NCBI GenBank assembly: GCA_965240325.2
Contig: OZ251228.1
Coordinates: forward strand, 744,001-808,000
DNA: 64,000 nt
Direction: 5' to 3'
DNA from: Rebecca billardiae RCC1528
Taxonomy: Eukaryota > Haptophyta
The translations under genes were made by a program, and so were the position numbers. Positions 34,546 through 45,162 of this stretch are shown here, piece after piece. Numbering within the stretch: the stretch's first letter is position 1; each line of letters begins with the position of its first letter. The notes beneath the pieces were generated by a model. That model had not been told where the DNA came from. It did no database searches and worked only from the letters and a program-made list of their open reading frames with translations.

Positions 34546-34716
34546 ATTGAGCAGCCGAGCAGCCGACGGAGGGTGCACCGCGGGCCCCTAACTGCGTTGG
34601 TTCTACGGAAGGACCGCGGAACGCGGTCATATATTAGGATACTTTATCTGATCGTCACTCTCACATCTGAGGACTGACGACGCCCATTATTATGAGCTTA
34701 TTAGACATATATATAT

Positions 34717-34949
34717 CGCCGCCGCGTGGCACCCCAGCCCCAGGCCGAGGCGGTGGCTCCACCCCGGCCCCGCTCCCGTAGGGGGGCACCGGGGCTGCGG
34801 GGCCGCCGGGTAGCGCACTGTCTGACTTGGACGGAAGGCGCGGACGCATTCTATGTGTCTGCTGCACTCTGAGCCTGACGCCCACTCACGCTTAGTCACT
34901 GAGTTAGTCACGCTTGTTCGTTGCTGCCACGTCGTTAAATATATATATC
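34717..34949 (+). mobile_element. SINE-like dispersed repeat, copy 1
   Basis: Homologous to 58002-58222 in the same orientation. Shared blocks include CCCAGGCCGAGGCGGTG, CCCGGCCCCGCTCCCGTAGG, GCGCACTGTCTGAC, GGACGGAAGGCGCGGACGCA, TTCTATGTGTCTG and GCTGCCACGTCGTTAAAT. It ends in an A/T-rich tail (AAATATATATAT). A defined 5' start plus a simple tail suggests a short retroposon. No convincing pol III B box was seen. Confidence 0.6.
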
Positions 34950-35606
34950 GGCCGACGATATGTGCGAAATAAACTGAATTAAATACGAGAGCGACATCTG
35001 ATATATCGTCCGGTCTGCTCAGGCTTATAGTATAATTATAATAAACATTAGTGCGTAGTCGTATACTAGAGTATTCTAGTAGTCAGTAAGTTATTACTGC
35101 GGTTACAGTTTACTAAGAATAAGAGACGCACACAGCTCAGGCAGGCGATATACAGCAGTAACTGCAGTAGTTGATGACAACTATTGACTCAGTCTCAGAG
35201 TGTCAGATACCGGATAGTGATGCCAGTAGAGTGGCGGCCGCCGCTCGGTCTGCAGTACGTAGTGTGAGCATTGAGCGTCAGTCAGCTGAGCTTAAACTGC
35301 AGCACTGCGACCCTGGTCGTCAGTCTCAGACTCTCAGTGAAGCGGATGAGTCGAAGGACCTACCAACTTTTTATGCTAAGCGCTCAGCAGCGTTCTGCCG
35401 TTGCAGAGCGCACGGCACCGCCCAAAATTATAACTACATGTTGCCGATCTTCTTCTGCCACTTTAGGGACGCCTGCTTCTGCCCGTTGCACAGCTTGTAC
35501 CTGTGCGGCGGTGCACACGGGAGTGGGAGACGCGGTGGGTCGATCAGACGTTCCGACAGATCGCAGGGCCGAGTGCCACCGCGACAAGAGCGCTCGCGCG
35601 GCGCGC
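34950..35606. other. Intergenic with a solo CAGTTTACTAAG terminus
   Basis: Mostly non-coding. It contains the repeat terminus at 35103-35148, annotated separately. No gene supported. Confidence 0.4.
35103..35148 (-). repeat. Solo terminal repeat of the CAGTTTACTAAG family
   Basis: TTACAGTTTACTAAGAATAA then GAGACGCACACAGCTCAGG and CAGGCG, preceded by TA on its outer side. Same sequence as the left end at 30493; no partner end was found in the following kilobase. Confidence 0.6.
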
Positions 35607-35969
35607 TCACTCGAGGAACGCGTCGTTGCAGTGATCCTTGTCGTTGCCGTACATCTCCAGGCAGCGCAAGCTCACCGTGTGGTAGGCACTGCAGTCGATC
35701 ACGGCCCTCTTGACATTTTCCTTTTGCTGGTGCAGGCACTCCTTCCATGACGCCACCTGGTCGCTGCATTCGGCCGCATTCCTGTTGCCGTAGCGCTGCA
35801 TGCACCGGAGCGCCTCCAGCTCGCGGGTGTGGCAGAAGACGGGCTGGCCCACGCCACCCGACTGTGGTACTGCGCTGATTGCCGCGGGCTCAGCGGCAGC
35901 TGCGGCGGCGCTCTTCGCGTGCGTCGGCCAATAGCGCTTGCGCGCAGGAGCGTCTTCTGCTTCCACCAT
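35607..35969 (-). CDS. CHCH (CX9C) protein, probable mitochondrial intermembrane-space protein
   Basis: A 120-residue protein from the ATG at 35969 (MVEAEDAPARKRYWPT). After a short Ala-rich N-terminus come cysteines at 46/56, 68/78 and 93/103, each pair separated by nine residues, and a single cysteine at 113. This makes one complete twin-CX9C hairpin and a second that lacks its last cysteine because the protein ends at CNDAFLE. Such proteins are normally imported and oxidised by the Mia40 relay. Known families include complex I subunits and COX assembly factors; I cannot choose between them. It is divergent from RPA32, with under 200 bp between the starts. Confidence 0.78.
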   Translation of the reverse strand: MVEAEDAPARKRYWPTHAKSAAAAAAEPAAISAVPQSGGVGQPVFCHTRELEALRCMQRYGNRNAAECSDQVASWKECLHQQKENVKRAVIDCSAYHTVSLRCLEMYGNDKDHCNDAFLE

Positions 35970-36160
35970 TGTCGAATGTTCGCGGCCTCGCGGAGTCGCA
36001 GATGGTCCGGGCGGGCGGAGCGGACTCAGCGGATCGAGTCTCGCCCGGACGAGGCCGACGGTTGGCATCAGCCGAATAGGAAAAAATGCGCGACCGGCTG
36101 CGCCAAGCGGCCGCTGCACCCAAGCGCGCACCGAGCGAGGGGCCGCGTGACGACACAGGC

Positions 36161-37527
36161 ATGATGTGGCAGGACGACGGCGGCGGGGGCTTCGGCGGCG
36201 GGGCCTACGGCGCGGGCGATGTGCGCGCACGTCCTGCGCCCCGCACGCCGCTGTGGCGCGTCGCCGCGCGCGCACCCTCGCAGCGCTCACGTGGTGCGCC
36301 CGCGCGTCGCGGCGCGCGCAGTACGGAGGCGGTGGTGGTGGCGCGTTCGGCATGGGTGCGATGGGCGGCTTCGATGCGACAACAGGCGGCGGCGCCTTTG
36401 GCGGTGGCGGTGGCTACGGGGCCGGCGGCTTCAACGCCGATGCGGCCGGCGGCTCGCAGGCCGCTGGCAAAGCCGGCGGCGGCCAGGGCGGCAAGAAGGA
36501 GCAGAGCCTGATGCCGGTGACGCTGCGCATGATCCTCGACGCCAAGCAGAACCAGAACGGCGAGGACATGTGGATCATCAACGGCCGAGAGATCTCCCAG
36601 GTCACCTTCGTCGCGATGATCGCCTCGGTCGACGAGAAGTCCACCAACGTCACGTACAAGATGGACGACGGTACCGCGTTCCTCGACGTGAAGGTGTGGA
36701 CCGACAACGACGACTCCGACCAGGCGCACGAGAAGCGCTCGCACATGCGGTACGCGGCGTGGCGCACGCGCTACGCCGCGGGACATCGTGCACCGCGCGC
36801 ACACGCGCCCGGCCGCCGGCCGCCGCGCCGACCGCCCCCGCGCGCGCGCGCCCGCGCGCCGGCGTCGCGCCGCGCAGCGAGGGCACGTACGTGCGAGTGT
36901 TCGGCCTCCCGCGCCAGATGCAGGGCAACGTGACCATCTCAGTGCACTCGATGCGCGCCATCGAGTCGCACAACGAGCTCAGCTTCCATCTCCTCGAGAC
37001 GCTCCACGTGCACGTCAAGCTGACGATGGGCGATGCAGCGCTCGGCGGCGCGGCCGCCCGACCGGCGAACGGTGCCGCGGGCGCGGGACCGGCCGCGCAC
37101 GGCGGCGGCGCTCCGCCGCAGGGCGCCGCCATGGCGGTGGGCGGCGGTGGCGGCGGGGCGAGCGACACGACCGCCCTGCAGCAGGAGGTGCGCGCGCGCG
37201 TGCGCGCGCGCGCACACGCGCAACGCGCGACGCCCGCCAACCGGCATTGCCGCGCTGGGCTTGTGCTGACTGGCCACTCCCCGCCCGCGCCGCGCCCGCC
37301 CCGGGTGCCCGGCGACTCCGCGCGCGGCGCTCGCGCAGTGCCTCGCCATCATGGCCCAGTACCAGCAGGTGGAGAGCGGGGCGAGCCTCGACACGATCCT
37401 GGGTGCCCTCGGCGGGCGGTACGGCGGCTCTGACAACGTGCAGAAGGCGCTGCAGGCGCTCACGGAGGAGGGGCACATCTACACGACCATCGACGATTAC
37501 CACTACAAGTCCACGAGCGAGGGTTGA
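36161..37527 (+). CDS. RPA2: Replication protein A 32-kDa subunit (RPA2/RFA2)
   Basis: A 328-residue protein in four exons: 36161-36220, 36322-36749, 36878-37187 and 37339-37527. The N-terminus MMWQDDGGGGFGGG is the usual Gly-rich phospho-region. The OB fold runs from LMPVTLRMIL through NGREISQVTFVAMIASVDEK, YKMDDGTAFLDVKVW and GTYVRVFGLP to FHLLETLHVHVKL. The last exon is the winged helix ending EEGHIYTTIDDYHYKSTSEG, highly typical of RPA32. RPA is the nuclear single-strand DNA-binding trimer for replication and repair. Introns are 101, 128 and 151 bp; the second has GTACGC rather than GTGCG. An in-frame ATG at 36086 could add 25 residues, but family starts favour 36161. Confidence 0.93.
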
Positions 37528-37962
37528 ATCGATTTATTTTGAAATCACGGAGGTTTGCGAATAGCTGCTAGGACAACTTGGCGACCTAAGTTGCCAGGCT
37601 TCTTTGAGCACGTGGAGCTGTGCATGACCGGGCGCTTGGACGCATCACGCCCGGTGCGCGAGCTGTCACTCGCTCCCGGAGGCAGGGGATGGTGGCCGAC
37701 CGCCGCGGCTGCACGGCCACAGCCCACACTGCGCGGCTGCCCCCAGCGCTAAGGCCATGATCACTCCGTCAGACAGCTTCGCACGTCCACGTTCGGGCAG
37801 TGTGTTGCGACGCGAACGAACATCCTCGCCGGAGTCGTCCGCACGAACCGTCCGTCTCAGCTGTCCAACACGGGTCTACGGTCAGGTGCACATAGCTACA
37901 CGATCGTAAGCTACTCAGACAGAAAAGACGATGACGGAAATAAACTGCTGCTGAGAAGTGAT
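37528..37962. other. Intergenic, no gene seen
   Basis: 435 bp after RPA32; nothing recognisable. Confidence 0.4.
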
Positions 37963-38042
37963 AGGGGGCTGGCCAGGGTAGGGCTGGAGGCTTCGGCCGC
38001 CAGCCTGATCACCCGGAGCCCGTTATAAAGGGGAATTTATTA
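37963..38042 (+). repeat. ~80-bp dispersed repeat (CCCGGAGCCCGTTAT family), copy 2
   Basis: AGGGGGCTGGCCAGGGTAGG to GGGGAATTTATTA; near-identical to the inverted copy at 12731-12811. It sits about 65 bp before the kelch gene start. Confidence 0.7.
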
Positions 38043-38106
38043 CTGCTGGTGCTGATAACGACGACTGACGGGACCGCTAAATCCCTCGAATCGAAAATGA
38101 CCGAAA

Positions 38107-39639
38107 ATGAAAATCGGTCTTCGCTCTCCCCTGGCTGTTCATCATCTGATCATCAAGGTTGACAGGGGCGCAGTCTCGCTTTTGCCCACGGCCACCAGCA
38201 TCATGCTCTCGTGCCTTCCGGGGGCGTCGGACGCGGATTGGATGGAGACGGAGGTGCTCTCGCCGTTTGACATGCTGGACGACGCGCTGGTACTCGCCGT
38301 CTTCGGCTGCTTCGAGCGCCCAGCCCCGCTTTGCTCAGTCGCCTCGGTCAGCAAGCGCTTCCACGTGCTCTCGCTTGAGCCGTACCTGTGGCAGCCGCTG
38401 CTCTCGTCCGTGCTGCCGCCGCCCGGGGGGCGCGGGCTGATGGCGTGGCCGCCGTGCCAGCGGATGGGCATGCGCGCCTGGCGCGAGCGCTACAAGCAGT
38501 GGCACACGCTGTCGGCGCTCACGTGGACGCGGTGCGCGGCGCCGCAGCGCGCGGAGGACAAGCCGTGCGCCCGCTTCCTGCACCGCGCCGCGGCGGTCGG
38601 GGGCGAGCGCGTGTACGTGTACGGCGGGCGCGGGCACGAGGGCGAGCTGGGCGACCTGTGGGTCATCCGCGCGGACGCCGCCGTGCGCGAGGGCATCGCG
38701 CATTGGGAGCTGCTACAGCCGCGCAGCGACGAGCGGCCGCTCGCGCGCCTCTCGGCAACCCTGACCGCGGTGCAGCTGTCGGACCCGACGCACCACGGGC
38801 TGCTGATGTTCGGCGGGCGGTGTCAGGAGGCGTTCCTGAACGACGCGTGGCTCTTCGACACGCGCGCGGCGAAGTGGACGCAGGTCTCGCCGCACATCGT
38901 CCAGCCGCGCGAAGGCGCGCCCGGCGCGCCTGAGGGGCGGTGGGCGCACTCCGCCGTCGCGTACAACTCGTCAGAGGTCGTCATCTTCGGGGGCTCGGCG
39001 CCGGGGCGGTGCTTCAACGACGTGCACTCGTTCCACGCGCGGCCCCGCGAGTGGCGCCTGCACGAGACCGCCGGCCCCAAGCCCTCCGCGCGCTCGGGCC
39101 ACTCCGTGTGCCGCGCGGGCGTCTCGATGTACGTCTTTGGCGGCAACACGACGCGCGACTCCTTCAACGACACGTGGGAGTACCGGATGGACACGCGCAC
39201 GTGGGCGCAGCTCAAGACGCGGGTGCGTGCCGCGCGCCGCCGGCGCGGAATGGCGCCGCCCTCCCTCGCCGCCGCGCCCGTGCGCGCGCCCCGCTGACGC
39301 CACCCGCCGCGCTTGCTCCTCGCGCCGCGCCGCGCATCGCAGGGCACCCAGCCGTCGCCGCGCGTCGGCCACTCGCTCGTGCAGTTTGGAGACCGGCTGA
39401 TGCTGTTCGGCGGTCGGAAGTACATGGACAACTCGTTCGACGCGGCGATGCACTGCCTCGACCTGCAAGCGCGCCGATGGTCCGCCGTGAAGGCTGGCGG
39501 CGACGCGCCGAGCGCGCGCACAGGCCACGCGGCGCTCGCGTGTGGCGGCGGCATGCTCGTCTTTGGCGGGCTCGGCTCGGGCGAGAATCCGACGTACTTC
39601 AGCGACGCGTTCGTGTTGCGCCTTTTCGAGGTGGAGTGA
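38107..39639 (+). CDS. Kelch-repeat protein with N-terminal F-box-like segment
   Basis: A 470-residue protein in two exons, 38107-39222 and 39343-39639 (120-bp intron, GTGCGT...GCAG). The N-terminal FDMLDDALVLAVFGCF segment then VASVSKRFHVLSLEPYLW reads as an F-box. Six kelch blades follow, marked by VYVYGGRGHEGELGDLW, LLMFGGRCQEAFLNDAWLF, VVIFGGSAPGRCFNDVHSF, MYVFGGNTTRDSFNDTWEY, LMLFGGRKYMDNSFDAAM and MLVFGGLGSGENPTYFSDAF. It is probably a substrate adaptor of an SCF ligase (inference). The intron falls between blades 4 and 5. Later ATGs such as 38203 are alternative starts. Confidence 0.87.
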
Positions 39640-40122
39640 GGGCTACCGGGCCGCGGGGCGCGCCACGACGGCCTATCGTCGGGCGCCATGGCTTACTTAC
39701 GGCCGGCTCCGAGCACCGACAGCGCGCAGCGTCGCCCATTAAGCGAGTGATGCCTGATGGCTGATGAGTGATGGTGACGCGACTTCTAAAACTTCTGCTC
39801 TGCTTGTATTACTTGTAACCATCATGAATAATTATTGATGTTGTATCATTGGGCCGCGTCTTTGGTCGACGTACTCCGCGCGGTTGCACTGACTAATCTG
39901 AGTGAATGACTGATGCCCTGCCCCTGGGCTGCGGCTCCGAGTCCGACGGCTCCGGTCCGCACCGGACCACCCCCCCGGCAGCTCCGGAGTCGTCCGGTAC
40001 GTCTTGGCCCCGAGCCGAAGTCAACCAAGCGGACCATGCAGCAGAGTCCCTTCCGACCCCCAATTGATGATGCTGACTTCAACGAGACGAAATGTCGCAT
40101 CTGACCACCTCCCAATGATAGG
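39640..40122. other. Intergenic, no gene seen
   Basis: Nothing recognisable besides the flank of the second palindromic element. Confidence 0.4.
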
Positions 40123-40266
40123 TTCAGACTCTATATTACTATATATATGTAATTACCCGTCCCTTACTCAAGTTTCAGCACAGTACGGGAGGCGTTCCGG
40201 ACACCTGTATACATATGCAAAATATCATCCGGGCTGGGTATTTAGTTATAGAAATTAGAGTCTGAA
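40123..40266. mobile_element. Palindromic MITE-like element, copy 2
   Basis: Ends TTCAGACTCTAT and TAGAGTCTGAA as in the copy at 2093. The core shares CACAGTACGGGAGGCGTTCC-like and ATCCGGGCTGGGTATTTAG-like blocks with copy 1. The pairing runs outward for about 10 bp more (CCAATGATAGG against CCTATTGG). Confidence 0.65.
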
Positions 40267-40508
40267 CCTATTGGAGGTCGGGCTGATGATCCATCTGGCC
40301 GTAATATCGTCCAAGGGACCGCCTTGGGTGGTCTAGGAGCTATCGTAGATCATCAGAGGCAGCGATCCCGCGCCGATTGCAGTGTCAAGATGTGACGCTC
40401 CAGTGACCGGACTGGGGTGGGTGGGACCGAAGCCGGAGCCCCTGATCGGCTGATGATGGGTGCATGACCCGAGGGCGAGTACGCGTCGTCGTCGATTCGG
40501 ATTTTTTA

Positions 40509-40579
<71 letters not shown>

Positions 40580-41895
40580 TGCGACGCCGTTAGACAATAA
40601 ATCAGACATGCGCCGTGCGAAGACGCCGCCATGACCGAGATGCTGGCCTGGCGGGCGGCTTGACACTTCATTAGTATTTTTCTATTATTCACGACGACGA
40701 CCGCGGTCACTGGCCCGCCAGTAACTGGGTCTGGGTCTGGGGCGTCGGCCGCCGGGGTCAATATTACAATAACCGATTACCGAGTCCGAAGCCGGAGCCG
40801 TGATCGCAATTCGGATCATGATGACGAAAATAAAGATGACTGATGATGGCCGATGTGGCGACGCTCCGCCATTGTAGCTTTTTTCTGACGCTGACGGCCC
40901 GAGGTATATGAGCTTCCAAAACAGGCGGAGTGGTCGTTGGCCGCAAAATTAACTACGACACGAAAATAAAAAATGCCGCGTTTGATGCGGAATATATTAA
41001 CATTGGCGAGGCTGCTCCCGGCCGCTCGCCGACTTCGCCCGCCTGACCACTCGTACCTTCAGCCGCGTTACCAGACAGGAGATCGTGTACCGCCCGCGCG
41101 CCGCTGCCTCGCCGACGGCGCGGATCGAGGCCGCTCTAATAATAAGGGGCGACAGCCGCGCCCCGCTTGGCGCTTGGGTGCGGTCCGATCCATCTTATAT
41201 ATTGATTCTTGACGGGGCTCGCTCGATCGAAGCCTCGAAGTCGAGCCCCTGGCCGGCCGCAGAGTAGTGTGACTCCGTACCGTCGATAACCCGGTAACAC
41301 TACTACACTGTCCGCGTCTATTGGTAATTGCCGCGGCATGGCGCTGCATCGCGACGATAGCATATATATATATATATATGATCGGCTACGCCGATCTTCG
41401 GGTAGTAAACAACGAAGTTGAGGGCGCACGGCCCTGGTAGGCTCTGGCTGGTAGTTGCTGTCGCGTTGGCTTCACCGCCAATCACACGGCACGATGCTAC
41501 CAGTCAGCAAAGCGCGCGGACGAAAATCAGTCAGCTCTCCGAGAGGGCCCCGGGCCTGCGCGGGTCCGGCGGTCGCGGCGCCGGGCGCGGGGATGCTGTC
41601 AGCTTCCGAGCCCGTACAGCTCGTCGCGCGCGCTCGGGGTGCGCGAGGCGACGCGGTACGACGGTGGCGTGGACCACCACCTCACGCCTCGCTACGTCGT
41701 CAGCGTGTACAGCCCGCCGCTGCCACTAGCGCCAAGTGGCACTGCTCGGAACAGCTCGATGCGTCGCGCGTCGTCGTTTGCGTCGACTAGTCGCTCGGCC
41801 GGAGGTGCAGCTGACGCGCTCGCCGAAGCAGCACCGCAGCCCCCGCTCGATGATGTGCGCGGCATGAAGTTCGCACCGAACGTCTTCTTGTCGCG
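40267..41895. repeat. Repeat-rich intergenic DNA with (TA)n runs
   Basis: A (TA)n run of about 60 bp lies at 40515-40577 and a shorter one at 41361-41379. A plus-strand frame at 41639-41968 has a sensible-looking stretch (EATRYDGGVDHHLTPRYVV) but no ATG and no known domain; it may be a gene relic. Confidence 0.5.
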
Positions 41896-42350
41896 GCCCG
41901 GTGCTGCCCGCACTCGCTGCGGAGCGACCACTCGAAGATGCGCGCAGCGTGACGTGCGCGGCGAGTAACTCCTCGTCGCGAGATGCGCTCCGCCCGCAGT
42001 CGCACCCGCCGCCGCGGCGTCCGCCGCTGCGTCTGCCACCGCGCCGCCCGCCACAGTGCCGCGCCAGCGCAGGCGCAGCGCCCGACCGCTGCGGCGCCCG
42101 CCCGGCCGCTGTCACGCCCGCATTCAGCAGGCCCGGTGCTGCCGCGCTCGCCGGGCGACGAATCGATACCGCGCGCGGCGTGACGTGCGCGCCGAGTATT
42201 TCCTCGTCGCGAGATGCGCTCTGCCAGCCGCCGCGCCCGCCACCGCTGCTGCACTCGCCGCCGCGCCCGGATGCCGAGTAGCGCCCGCCCGACCGTCACG
42301 CCCGCCGTCAGCAGGCCCGACGCTGCCGCGCTGGCCGGGCGCCGCGGTGG
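41896..42350. repeat. Degenerate tandem repeat, about 2.5 units
   Basis: Units begin near 41896, 42128 and 42314 with GGCCCGGTGCTGCC-like sequence. The first two both contain GTGACGTGCGCG followed by CCTCGTCGCGAGATGCGCT. Spacing is 232 then 186 bp. GC-rich and open in several frames; no protein is proposed. Confidence 0.5.
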
Positions 42351-42562
42351 TCGCGGCGTTTGATGCCGTCGCAGACGGCGTGCGAAGCGCGGCGTCGGTA
42401 CCCGCCCACCCTGCACGATGTTGCCGCGCTGCAACCTCAGCTTGATCGCTGACTCCACGCCAACGCCGAACGCGGAGCTCGCTGAAGAGAGCCCACCCGC
42501 ACAGTGGCAGTCTTCGAGCGAGCGCGGGCGCGCGTAGCTCGATCTTCAAAGAACGGAATCAA

Positions 42563-43080
42563 AGATACCAGCACCCGCCTATGGGGTTTGACCACCCGCA
42601 TATTGACGTCGTATCAGTAGATGACCAAGAGTATATCAGCAAGTCAGTAGCTCGATAGCCGTATGATATGAGAGCGCGCGGGAACGTCGGTTCGGACTAC
42701 CCGCGCAATAACATCTCGCGTCGCTTGATGAATATAAGGAGTGAACGACCATCAAAAGAATGTTCGATATCTCAGTCCCTTGTTTGCAATCTGTTCAACA
42801 GGCGAATCTTGACTATCAGAAGATACCAGCACCCGCCTATGGGGTTTGACCACCGGCATATTGACGTCGTATCAGTAGATGACCAAGAGTATATTATCAG
42901 CAAGTCAGTAGCTCGATAGCCGTATGATATGAGAGCGCGCGGGAACGTCGGTTCGGACTACCCGCACAATAACATCTCGCGTCGCTTGATGAATATGAGG
43001 AGTGAACGACTATCAAAAGAATGTTCGATATCTCAGACCTTGTTTGCAATCTGTTCAACAGGCGAATCTTGACTATCAGA
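42563..43080. repeat. 258-bp direct tandem duplication
   Basis: Two adjacent units, 42563-42820 and 42821-43080, start AGATACCAGCACCCGCCTAT and end GGCGAATCTTGACTATCAGA. They differ at only a few positions (for example a 3-bp ATT-type insertion near 42895), so the duplication is recent. It is AT-richer than its surroundings and has no coding signal. Confidence 0.85.
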
Positions 43081-43346
43081 AAGGTAGCTAGAGATGTCTT
43101 TGTCCTATTCGAGTTCGATTTCTTCTATTACTTACTATCCAAGGATTAAGGAGCAGTACAAACGCAATCATGAGCAGCGATATCGAGTCAAATGCGGATT
43201 TCACACCTAAATCCACCTACAAAAATCCCCCAAATCCTGCGCGCATCCTCTTTTTTGATTTTGCGGAGCACGTGCGCCGCCCCCCCCGGCTTTCGCTCAC
43301 GCTCAGACCTTTCGGGGGGGCCGTGCGCCATGACTCGTCGTCATCA

Positions 43347-44849
43347 TCAATCGTCTGCTGCTGTCGAGGCCTCCGCGAGCAGCGTGCTGACGGCGCCGTT
43401 GGCACTCCAGGGCCTGGTGGGACGACCGGCCTGGGCAGTGCCACCGTCTTCATCAGCAGCTTCGGACGCAGATGAAACCAGCAGCGGTTGCCGGAGCGCG
43501 CGCGCGCGCGCTGCAGCTTCTTCGTCGGGATCCACGCGGAGCGTGGCAATGTCCGGGGACGGCCCTGCCCCTGCCGCAGTCTCATCACGCTGCTGATGTT
43601 CGGCGCCCTCGCCGCGATCGACACCGGCGCCCGCGGCAGCTCGCCACGAGGCGAGGCGCGCGGCCGTGAGCACACATGCGCGCGCGGCGCCGAACGCGAC
43701 GCACACCGCCCCTGGCGGGAAGGCGAAGGGCACGAGGTGGTCGTCGGCGGGATTCGCACGCATGTACGCGGCGCGTGCCGCCCACACGGCCGCAAGCCCG
43801 GAGACGGCTCCGCTCAGCGCGGCCGCGAGCGCGCGAGCGCACGCGCGCGGGCATGGCAGCGCTCCAGAGTCAGCCCCGACTGCTTGGCTGGCCGCGTGCT
43901 CGACGCTCGCTGCGTGCACGGCGATCGCGGGGACAAGCAGGATGGCGAGCGGCCACCAATGCGCCGTCGCGAGCAGCAGCAGCAGCGCCGCCAGCCCCCG
44001 GTGCAGCGGGCGGAAGACCCGCCGCTCGAGCCGCGCGCGCGCAGACGCCACCGCCAGATGCACCGAACCGACAAGCACAGCTCCGAGCGCGCACAGATAG
44101 AGCATGCGCTCACCGTCTCCGAACACGTCGAAGAGGCTGGCGAGGGCGGCTCGGAGGGAGCGGTGCGCCGTGACGAGGCCTATGAGCGCGTACGCCGCCT
44201 CGCCGCTCGCGTGCACCGCCGCCCAGCGCGCCGCGTCGCGCGACACGGCCTTGTGCACGAACAGCGCGTCTGCGCGCGTGCACGGCACGAGCGCGGTGAG
44301 AATGGGCGCGGCTGGGACGGCGACGAACGCGAGGTGCCAGCTGAGCGGGAAGGCGGCGGGGATGGCGAGGATGAGGACGACGCGCGCGGGGCTCTGCCAG
44401 TAGTACGGCGAGCGCGCGTACGCCAGCAGCGGCACCGCGAACCAGAGGGCTGACGCGCACCGCCACGCGCGGAGGACAGCCACCAGCTGTGCCGGAGTGC
44501 AGCCTCGCGCGTGCCGCGCGCGCTCGGCCTTCTGCGTGCTGGCCACGAGGGCCGAAATGAGCAGCGGGGCCACGAATGCGGCGAGCACGCCGAGCGCGAA
44601 CGGCGTGAAGCCGAGCAGCACGTCCCCGCCGAAGCAGTACGCTGCGTTTGGCGGGCACGGCGGCCGGGCCAGGAACAGACCGCACAGACCGCCAACGCCG
44701 CCGACGCCGCCAACGCTGGCGCCGGCGAACGGGGCGAGCGAGATGCGCACGGGCTCGTAGAGGAGGCTCACCGCCGCGAGGGCGAGGACTCCGCACGCCA
44801 CCGGCGCGAGCGAGACGCGTCGCCAGTCTCCGACGCCATCGACAGCCAT
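43347..44849 (-). CDS. Polytopic membrane protein, ferric-reductase-like transmembrane core
   Basis: A 500-residue protein from the ATG at 44849 (MAVDGVGDWRRVSLAPVACG) with about nine hydrophobic segments. The middle resembles the ferric-reductase/NOX haem-binding region: His200, His213 and His229 in RWAAVHASGEAAYALIGLVT then AH, followed by FRPLHRGLAALLLLLATAHW with His283 and His297 spaced as in the family (HX13H). No FAD or NAD(P)H-binding domain follows. Instead the tail is soluble, acidic and ends in low-complexity sequence with a dileucine-like RQPLLVSS. A haem-bearing transmembrane electron carrier is possible but unproven. The frame is open upstream to 45128 without ATG. Confidence 0.6.
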   Translation of the reverse strand: MAVDGVGDWRRVSLAPVACGVLALAAVSLLYEPVRISLAPFAGASVGGVGGVGGLCGLFLARPPCPPNAAYCFGGDVLLGFTPFALGVLAAFVAPLLISALVASTQKAERARHARGCTPAQLVAVLRAWRCASALWFAVPLLAYARSPYYWQSPARVVLILAIPAAFPLSWHLAFVAVPAAPILTALVPCTRADALFVHKAVSRDAARWAAVHASGEAAYALIGLVTAHRSLRAALASLFDVFGDGERMLYLCALGAVLVGSVHLAVASARARLERRVFRPLHRGLAALLLLLATAHWWPLAILLVPAIAVHAASVEHAASQAVGADSGALPCPRACARALAAALSGAVSGLAAVWAARAAYMRANPADDHLVPFAFPPGAVCVAFGAARACVLTAARLASWRAAAGAGVDRGEGAEHQQRDETAAGAGPSPDIATLRVDPDEEAAARARALRQPLLVSSASEAADEDGGTAQAGRPTRPWSANGAVSTLLAEASTAADD

Positions 44850-45162
44850 GGCGGGCGATGCTCGTGACGACTTCGCGACGAGCCACTCGCTGCGCACCCG
44901 CGCGCGCGGCGCAGGACTTGCAGTCTGGCCGCGCTCACGTCGTCCGTTACAGGCCGGAGCGCAAGGGCTGCCGAACCGACACCCCTGCTGTGTGGGCAGG
45001 ATGAGGATTGGCGACTTTGGCGAGCGCCCGCGAGCGGCCTCGGCCGGAGTGGCTGCCCGGCCGACCACCCGTGCCGCCGCTGATGCCTTAAGGCCGTTCA
45101 TCATCATCATGGCCCGCGCCACGAGCACTCATTCGATGATGGCCGCCGCGCGTACAGTACGC

